This document shows positions 44,843 to 49,888 of a stretch of 49,888 bases of DNA, piece by piece (position 1 is the stretch's first letter; each line of letters opens with the position of its first letter). Below the pieces are notes generated by a model. That model ran no database searches. It had not been told where the DNA came from and saw only the letters and a list, made by a program, of their open reading frames with translations. This stretch comes from Clostridia bacterium (GTDB lineage Bacteria; Bacillota; Clostridia; TANB77; CAG-508). Location: positions 1 to 49,888 of the forward strand of contig JAFXOY010000083.1 in assembly GCA_017528375.1 (NCBI GenBank), written 5' to 3'. Both the position numbers and the translations under genes were made by a program.

Positions 44843-46243
44843 ATGGCAAAAACTCAATTAGAAGAACTAAATAGAAATATTTATGACATAAAAAATAAAG
44901 ATGACTACGATTACAAAATTCAAAAGGGTATAACAAAAGAAATCGTAGAAGAAATTTCAAAGCAAAAAAATGATCCAGATTGGATGCGAGAAATAAGATT
45001 AAAAGCTTTGGAAACATATAATAAATTAGAACTTCCTACATGGGGGCCTGATTTATCTGAATTGAATATGGATGAGATTGCAACTTATGTACGTCCAAAG
45101 ACTAAGTTAAACAGTTCTTGGGATGATGTTCCAGAAGATATAAAAAATACTTTTGATAAATTAGGAATTCCAGAAGCGGAAAGAACTTCTTTAGCAGGTG
45201 TTGGAGCTCAATATGATTCAGAAGTTGTATATCACAGTATGAAAGAAGAATTGTTAAAACAAGGTGTTATTTATACAGACATGGAAACAGCTGTAAGAGA
45301 ATATCCTGAAATTGTAAAAGAGCATTTTATGAAATGTGTGCCAATAAATGACCACAAATTTGTTGCATTACATGCTGCAGTATGGTCAGGTGGTTCATTT
45401 GTATATATTCCAAAAGGTGTTAAACTAGAAATGCCTTTACAATCATATTTTAGATTAAATTCACCTGAATCTGGTCAATTCGAACATACTTTAATCATAG
45501 TAGAAGAAGGTGCAAGTTTGCATTTTATAGAAGGATGTTCAGCACCTAAATATAATAAGGTAAACTTACATGCTGGATGTGTTGAATTATACGTAAAGAA
45601 AAATGCATATTTACGTTATTCAACAATTGAAAACTGGTCAAAGAATATGATGAACTTAAATACTAAAAAAGCAATTGTAGAAGAAGGCGGACAAGTTGAT
45701 TGGGTAACTGGTTCATTCGGTTCTAAAATATCAATGTTATATCCATTAAGTATTCTTAACGGAAAAGGTGCTAAAACAGAATATACAGGAATCTCATTTG
45801 CAGGAGCAGGACAAAATCTAGATACAGGATTTAAAGTAATTCATAATGCACCAAATACATCAAGTGTTGTTAACGCTAAATCAATTTCAAAAAATGGTGG
45901 AAAATGTACGTATAGATCATTAGTTAGAATTACTGAAAATGCTCAAAATTCTAAGTCATCAGTATCTTGTGAATCATTGATGTTAGACGATTTTTCAGTA
46001 TCAGACACAATTCCAGTTAATGACATTAGAACAGATGAAGTTGAATTTTCTCATGAGGCTAAGATAGGGAAGATTTCTGATAAGACAATTTTCTATTTGA
46101 TGAGCAGAGGGTTATCTGAAGAAGATGCAAAAGCAATGATTGTTAGGGGATTTGCTTATCCTATATCAAAAGAATTGCCTGGTGAGTATGCAGTTGAGAT
46201 GAACAATTTGATTAATTTAGAGTTAGAGGGAGCAATTGGATAA
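44843..46243 (+). CDS. sufB: Fe-S cluster assembly scaffold SufB
   Basis: 466 aa, usual SufB length, from ATG 44843 with AAAGGAA upstream (an upstream in-frame ATG at 44816 lacks a site). Conserved SufB features are LPTWGPDLSEL, SGGSFVYIPKGVKLEMPLQSYFR, EGASLHFIEGCSAP and the C-terminal FSHEAKIGKISDKTIFYLMSRGLSEEDA. It forms the scaffold with SufC and SufD on which the cluster is built. Distance to sufC is 279 nt because of the inserted small gene; readthrough or an internal promoter must serve it. Confidence 0.97.
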   Translation: MAKTQLEELNRNIYDIKNKDDYDYKIQKGITKEIVEEISKQKNDPDWMREIRLKALETYNKLELPTWGPDLSELNMDEIATYVRPKTKLNSSWDDVPEDIKNTFDKLGIPEAERTSLAGVGAQYDSEVVYHSMKEELLKQGVIYTDMETAVREYPEIVKEHFMKCVPINDHKFVALHAAVWSGGSFVYIPKGVKLEMPLQSYFRLNSPESGQFEHTLIIVEEGASLHFIEGCSAPKYNKVNLHAGCVELYVKKNAYLRYSTIENWSKNMMNLNTKKAIVEEGGQVDWVTGSFGSKISMLYPLSILNGKGAKTEYTGISFAGAGQNLDTGFKVIHNAPNTSSVVNAKSISKNGGKCTYRSLVRITENAQNSKSSVSCESLMLDDFSVSDTIPVNDIRTDEVEFSHEAKIGKISDKTIFYLMSRGLSEEDAKAMIVRGFAYPISKELPGEYAVEMNNLINLELEGAIG

Positions 46244-46251
46244 AAGAAAAA

Positions 46252-46271
46252 GGTCTGCTATTTAGCAGACC
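46252..46271 (-). terminator. Terminator of the minus-strand membrane gene after sufB
   Basis: GGTCTGCTA pairs with TAGCAGACC. On the minus strand CTTTTTCTTTT follows; on the plus strand there is no T-run, so sufB transcripts can pass. It overlaps the end of the gene at 46258-46611. Confidence 0.75.
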
Positions 46272-46611
46272 AAGAGTTGAAATCATATTTTTTGAGGATG
46301 TGTTCTTTGATTTTTTGAGAAAAATAATTTTTAATTTTCTCGCCGAAAAATACATCTGTAAGAATAAGAGTGAGTAGTATGAAAAACAGTATGTACCAGC
46401 CGTTTAACCACATAATGCTGAACTGGCCTATAAGAATAACAAAGGCAAGTATAAATTTGCAATTTTCATAGATCATATGTTTTCGCATTGAAGACTTATT
46501 TTCTCGTAGCATTGCAAGTTTTAATACATCCTCATTACTAAGTACTGAACTATAATTTGTAAGGATTTCATCAATCTCTTTAATAGTCAGTTCTTTCCGT
46601 GATGATTTCAT
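46258..46611 (-). CDS. Uncharacterised two-helix membrane protein inside the suf operon
   Basis: 117 aa from ATG 46611, after AAGGAGGG. A charged helical N-terminal half (1-50; MKSSRKELTIKEIDEIL) is followed by two transmembrane segments (about 52-68 and 71-88) and a basic tail (IKEHILKKYD). No family is recognised. It is transcribed against suf and splits sufB from sufD. The same arrangement of strong site, short membrane protein and one-way terminator is seen between sufC and sufB, so both may come from a similar insertion process. Confidence 0.7.
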   Translation of the reverse strand: MKSSRKELTIKEIDEILTNYSSVLSNEDVLKLAMLRENKSSMRKHMIYENCKFILAFVILIGQFSIMWLNGWYILFFILLTLILTDVFFGEKIKNYFSQKIKEHILKKYDFNSWSAK

Positions 46612-46697
46612 TATAATCCCTCCTTAAAGGATTTTATTAATGAATTGATATTAACATGAAATAAATATAAAGTCAATAATATAGAAAGGAAAGCAAG

Positions 46698-47762
46698 ATG
46701 AATAACTTAAAATTAAATGAAACACCAGTTAGAACTTCAAAAAGTTTTAGAATTAACAATATAAAAATTGAAGATTTAGAACTACCTGAAAAGCTTGAAG
46801 AATTCAAAAATGTCAAAGTTTCAGAAATGGGTTCTAAAATAACAATAAGTTCAGAAATTCAAAAAGCTGAATTGAAATACGGATTAGGTGATGTATTTAC
46901 AAATCAGGTGAATGAAGCATCTAATTACAAAGCTAGTATTGTAGTTGATTGTAAAACGCACAAAGAAGTAGAAATGGATTTTAAATTAGATAAAACTAAT
47001 TCTAATTTAGTTGAAAACATAGAAATTACAGCAAATGAAAATACAAAATCAACTATAATTTTAAAATATGAAACTGATGAAGATGTAAAAGCATATCATA
47101 ATGCAGTAATTCGCGCAAAAGCTAAGAAAAATGCAGTTTTAAATGTAATTATAGTTAATTTGATGAACGAACTATCTAACAATCTCATGGCAATTCAAAA
47201 TGAATTTGAAGAAGATTCTAAAATAAACTATTGCATAATAGATTTTGGCGGAAAAAATAGTGTTACAAATTATTATTCAAACATATCAGGAGACGGAGCA
47301 GATAGTCAGTTAAATACAATTTATCTAGGTAAAAACGAGCAACGTTTTGATTTGAATTACATTGGCGAATTATATGGAAAAAAATCAAATATAGACATAG
47401 AGGTTCAAGGAGCTTTAAAAGACAACGCTAAAAAGAACTTTAAAGGAACAATTGATTTCAAAACAGGTTGTAAAAAAGCTAGAGGAAATGAAAATGAAAA
47501 TTGTATGCTTTTATCAGATAAAGCAAAATCAATAGCATTGCCAATGCTTTTATGCTCTGAAGAAGAAGTTGAAGGAAATCACAGTAGTTCAGCTGGTAAG
47601 ATTGGTGAGAAAGAATTGTTCTATATTATGAGTAGAGGTTTTGAATTAAAAGAAGCTATGAAATTAATGGTTAGAGCTAAGTTTAATAAAATCTTGGAAA
47701 TGGTAAAAAATGAAGAATTAAAGAAACAAATTCTTGAAGAAATTGATGATAGATTAGATTAA
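46698..47762 (+). CDS. sufD: Fe-S cluster assembly protein SufD
   Basis: 354 aa. A variable N-terminal part is followed by the SufBD beta-helix core and the conserved C-terminus NHSSSAGKIGEKELFYIMSRGFELKEAMKLMVRA, with the His residue of the SufBD interface. It is shorter and less conserved than SufB, as usual. The site AGAAAGGAAAG precedes ATG 46698. A GGGGACGG repeat lies between it and sufS. Confidence 0.93.
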   Translation: MNNLKLNETPVRTSKSFRINNIKIEDLELPEKLEEFKNVKVSEMGSKITISSEIQKAELKYGLGDVFTNQVNEASNYKASIVVDCKTHKEVEMDFKLDKTNSNLVENIEITANENTKSTIILKYETDEDVKAYHNAVIRAKAKKNAVLNVIIVNLMNELSNNLMAIQNEFEEDSKINYCIIDFGGKNSVTNYYSNISGDGADSQLNTIYLGKNEQRFDLNYIGELYGKKSNIDIEVQGALKDNAKKNFKGTIDFKTGCKKARGNENENCMLLSDKAKSIALPMLLCSEEEVEGNHSSSAGKIGEKELFYIMSRGFELKEAMKLMVRAKFNKILEMVKNEELKKQILEEIDDRLD

Positions 47763-47769
47763 CATAAAA

Positions 47770-47830
47770 ATGACACATTTGGGGACGGACTCAAAATGTG
47801 TCAAAAATGACACAAAGAGGGACGGTCTTA
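47770..47830 (+). repeat. Composite GGGGACGG repeat between sufD and sufS
   Basis: TGGGGACGGACTCAAAATGTG (47780-47800) and GAGGGACGGTCTT (47817-47829) flank TCAAAAATGACACAAA. The last base is 25 nt from the sufS start. The in-frame extension upstream of sufS (47798-47854) is derived from it. Confidence 0.88.
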
Positions 47831-47854
47831 ATTGGACAAAAGGAGGAAAGAACG

Positions 47855-49072
47855 ATGAACCAAAATGAAATAATAAAAGATTTTCCATTATTACAAAACA
47901 GAAAAATAGCATACTTGGACAGTGGAGCAACAACTCAAAAGCCAGTTCAAGTAATAGATGCAATAGATAAATTCTACGAAAATAATAATGCAAATCCACA
48001 TAGAGGTGCATATTCTTTAAGCATAGAAGCTACTGAGCAATATGAAAATACAAGAACAAAAATTGCAAATTTCATAAATGCTAAACACAGGGAAGAAATA
48101 ATATTCTCTAAAAATGCAACTGAAAGTTTGAATTTAATTGCATATTCATATGGATTAGATAATCTAAAAAAAGATGATGAAATTGTTCTTTCTATAATGG
48201 AACATCATTCTAATCTGGTACCATGGCAAAAAGTTAGCAAAACAACTGGTGCTAAATTAAACTATATGTATATGAATGATCAATTTGAGTTATCAGATGA
48301 AGAAATTGAAAGTAAGATTACAGACAAAACAAAAATAGTTGGAATCACTCATGTTTCAAATGTTTTAGGAACTATCAATAATGTTGAAAAGATTATCAAA
48401 TACGCTCATAAAAAAGGAGCGATTGTTATTGTAGATGCATCACAAAGTATTCCACATATGGAAATTGATGTTCAAAAATTAAATGCAGACTTTTTAGTTT
48501 TCTCAGGACATAAAATGTTAGCACCATTAGGAATTGGAGTTTTATATGGTAAAAAAGAATTGCTAAACAAAATGAACCCTTTCTTAATGGGTGGAGATAT
48601 GATAGAATATGTATATGAGCAAGATACCACTTTTGCACCATTACCAAATAAATTTGAAGCAGGAACACAAAATGTTGAAGGCGTTGTTGGATTAGGTGCA
48701 GCTATTGATTATATTAATAAAATTGGTTATGACAAAATAGCAGAAATAGAGAAAGAAGTTGTAGAATATGCTAGAGAAAAATTATCTAGTTTAGATTTTA
48801 TAACATTATATATGACTCCAAATAAAGAAAATCATCAAGCAGTTATATCATTTAATATTAACGGAGTTCACCCACATGATGTTGCAAGTATATTAGATAA
48901 TTACGGTGTGTGTGTACGTTCAGGGAATCACTGTGCACAGCCACTTATGAGATTTTTAGGAATTGATTCAACATGCAGGGCAAGTTTTTATTTCTACAAC
49001 ACAAAAGAAGACATAGAAAAACTTGTAGAAGCTTTGAAAAAAGCATATGATATGTTTAAAAAATATATGTAA
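47855..49072 (+). CDS. sufS: Cysteine desulfurase SufS (type II)
   Basis: 405 aa from ATG 47855 (site AGGAGGAAAG); the upstream frame is repeat sequence. PLP lysine is Lys220 (FSGHKMLAPLGIG), with the aromatic-ring His118 (EHHSN) and Asp194 (VDASQS). The active-site cysteine is Cys360 in VRSGNHCAQPLMR, typical of group II. It takes sulfur from cysteine and passes it to SufU and the SufBCD scaffold. It is followed 22 nt later by sufU. Confidence 0.97.
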   Translation: MNQNEIIKDFPLLQNRKIAYLDSGATTQKPVQVIDAIDKFYENNNANPHRGAYSLSIEATEQYENTRTKIANFINAKHREEIIFSKNATESLNLIAYSYGLDNLKKDDEIVLSIMEHHSNLVPWQKVSKTTGAKLNYMYMNDQFELSDEEIESKITDKTKIVGITHVSNVLGTINNVEKIIKYAHKKGAIVIVDASQSIPHMEIDVQKLNADFLVFSGHKMLAPLGIGVLYGKKELLNKMNPFLMGGDMIEYVYEQDTTFAPLPNKFEAGTQNVEGVVGLGAAIDYINKIGYDKIAEIEKEVVEYAREKLSSLDFITLYMTPNKENHQAVISFNINGVHPHDVASILDNYGVCVRSGNHCAQPLMRFLGIDSTCRASFYFYNTKEDIEKLVEALKKAYDMFKKYM

Positions 49073-49094
49073 ATAATAAAGAAAGGTGAAAATT

Positions 49095-49574
49095 GTGGAA
49101 GATTTAACAGATGTTTATAATGATTTAATTATGGAACATAGTATGAATTCATACAACAAAAAACAATTGGATAACGCAGATTTCTGCGAATTAGGGCATA
49201 ATCCAAATTGTGGTGACGAAATAACATTAGAAGTGAAAATGAATGGAAATGTAATAGAAGACATGGCATTTCACGGTCATGGATGTGCGATTTCTCAAGC
49301 ATCAACTTCTATTATGATAGATACATTAAAAGGTAAAACTATTGAAGAAGCAAAAGAAATTGTTAAAACATTTATAGAAATGATTAAAAGAGAAACAAAA
49401 AGTGAAGAAGAACTAAGAAAATTAGAAGATGCAATAGCATTTAAAAATATATCTAATATGCCTGCTAGAGTAAAATGTGCATTGCTTGCTTGGCATACAT
49501 TAGAAAATATTTTTGCACAGCTGGGGACGCGTCCCGACTGTGCAAATCGCACAACGGGGGACGGGTTAGATTAG
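49095..49574 (+). CDS. sufU: Sulfur transfer protein SufU with repeat-derived C-terminal extension
   Basis: 159 aa from GTG 49095, 6 nt after GAAAGGTG; GTG 49086 is inside that site. The zinc site is Cys39 and Asp41 (NCGDE), Cys64 (GHGCAISQAS) and Cys128 (VKCALLAW), as in Bacillus SufU. It accepts persulfide sulfur from SufS. Family members end at or shortly after HTLENIFA (about residue 141); here 18 further residues (QLGTRPDCAN...) come from a GGGGACGCGTC repeat that begins exactly there and carries the stop codon. Confidence 0.93.
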   Translation: MEDLTDVYNDLIMEHSMNSYNKKQLDNADFCELGHNPNCGDEITLEVKMNGNVIEDMAFHGHGCAISQASTSIMIDTLKGKTIEEAKEIVKTFIEMIKRETKSEEELRKLEDAIAFKNISNMPARVKCALLAWHTLENIFAQLGTRPDCANRTTGDGLD

Positions 49575-49632
49575 CTGATGTGTCCCTAGCTGTGCAAAAT
49601 GCACAGCGGGGACGCGTCCCCAATTGTGCAGA
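49514..49632 (+). repeat. GGGGACGCGTCCC repeat pair between sufU and mnmA
   Basis: Two palindromic units: GCACAGCTGGGGACGCGTCC... to ...GACTGTGC (49515-49543), and GCACAGCGGGGACGCGTCCCC... to TTGTGC (49601-49629), with a GGGGGACGG unit between. It resembles the GGGGACGG family but has GACGCGTC at the centre and TGCAC flanks. It supplies the last part of the sufU reading frame. Confidence 0.85.
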
Positions 49633-49643
49633 AAGGAGTAAAA

Positions 49644-49888
49644 ATGGAAAACAAGAAGGTTTTGTTAGGAATGAGTGGTGGAGTAGACAGCAGCGTTTCA
49701 GCACTACTTCTAAAAGAGCAAGGCTATGAAGTAATTGGTGCAACATTAGAGCTATTTTGTGGAAGCAGCTGTTGTAATATAAATACATATCTAGATGCAA
49801 AAAATGTATGTAATTCGCTAGGAATTCCTCATTTTACATACGATTACAAAGGTGATTTTAGAAAATATGTTATTGATGATTTCATTAA
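49644..49888 (+). CDS. mnmA: tRNA-specific 2-thiouridylase MnmA, N-terminal part (cut by window end)
   Basis: ATG 49644 follows AAAGGAG by 6 nt, and the frame runs to the window end (about 81 residues). MENKKVLLGMSGGVDSSVSA is the PP-loop ATP-binding motif of MnmA, then GYEVIGATLELFCGSSCC and DAKNVCNSLGIPHF. MnmA thiolates U34 of Lys, Glu and Gln tRNAs using sulfur from a desulfurase; its place right after sufSU fits that supply. The rest of the protein, including the catalytic cysteine, is beyond the window. Confidence 0.93.
   Translation, partial: MENKKVLLGMSGGVDSSVSALLLKEQGYEVIGATLELFCGSSCCNINTYLDAKNVCNSLGIPHFTYDYKGDFRKYVIDDFI

Noticed and set aside
49475-49729. 84-aa frame across the sufU end and mnmA start
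   Set aside because: It reads repeat DNA and overlaps sufU and mnmA, both of which are well supported in other frames.
1-49888. CRISPR array or transposase gene
   Set aside because: No evenly spaced direct repeats with unique spacers were found, and the repeats seen are dispersed palindromes; no open frame resembles a transposase.

Overview
The window is AT-rich (roughly 30% G+C by eye) and densely coded. It reads as a chromosomal segment of an endospore-forming, anaerobic, Clostridia-like Firmicute. The evidence is spoIVA, a gerA-type germinant receptor operon, a clostridial DUF4364 protein, PASTA kinase/phosphatase, sufCBDSU with SufU, and ribosome binding sites of the AGGAGG type. The exact genus cannot be told from the sequence. 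The first gene (recN) and the last (mnmA) are cut by the window edges.

Layout. 1-6.6 kb: recN end, lysS, a foreign-looking secreted dockerin-like gene on the minus strand, a DUF898 membrane protein, then an M50 protease, tsaD and a metallophosphoesterase. 6.7-12.9 kb: protein quality control and RNA decay (tig, clpP, clpX, secG, rnr). 12.9-13.2 kb: a long palindromic element. 13.2-17.5 kb (minus): germinant receptor operon gerAA-AB-AC plus a small D-like subunit, with gerAB broken by a frameshift. 17.6-23.6 kb: YqeG phosphatase, VanW-like protein, an unassigned TIM-barrel-like protein, a CDF transporter and an MgtA-type ATPase. 23.7-28.9 kb: spoIVA, a eukaryote-type UDP-sugar pyrophosphorylase, small membrane proteins (holin-4_2 family, DUF421, DUF4363) and an HD protein. 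29-34.9 kb: a coiled-coil protein, rlmN, prpC, prkC, rsgA, rpe. 34.9-36.5 kb: DUF4364, a second palindromic element, trmB. 36.7-40.9 kb: ftsE, ftsX, a LytM/M23 hydrolase and a CtpA-type protease. 41.1-41.4 kb: tRNA-Val, Asp and Phe in one transcription unit with a near-consensus promoter and a strong terminator. 41.6-43.3 kb: exodeoxyribonuclease III and a monofunctional glycosyltransferase. 43.4-49.9 kb: an Fe-S assembly locus (DtxR-like regulator, sufC, sufB, sufD, sufS, sufU) running into mnmA.

The most interesting system is the suf locus. Its first gene is a DtxR-fold regulator whose canonical metal ligands appear to be replaced, while a C-terminal CX8CX2C motif has been gained. It overlaps sufC by 8 nt and has a DtxR-like palindrome directly after its -10 box. 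This suggests an Fe-S-sensing or thiol-sensing autoregulator for suf, doing the job of IscR or SufR with a different fold. Two short membrane-protein genes are lodged on the opposite strand between sufC/sufB and sufB/sufD, with terminators that face only the minus strand.

Two repeat families run through the intergenic regions. One is a GGGGACGG palindromic family (at least eight copies, REP-like), one copy of which has been read into the C-terminus of SufU. The other is a pair of 220-290 bp palindromes with a conserved bipartite core but different, internally matched arms. No CRISPR array, prophage or transposase gene was seen.
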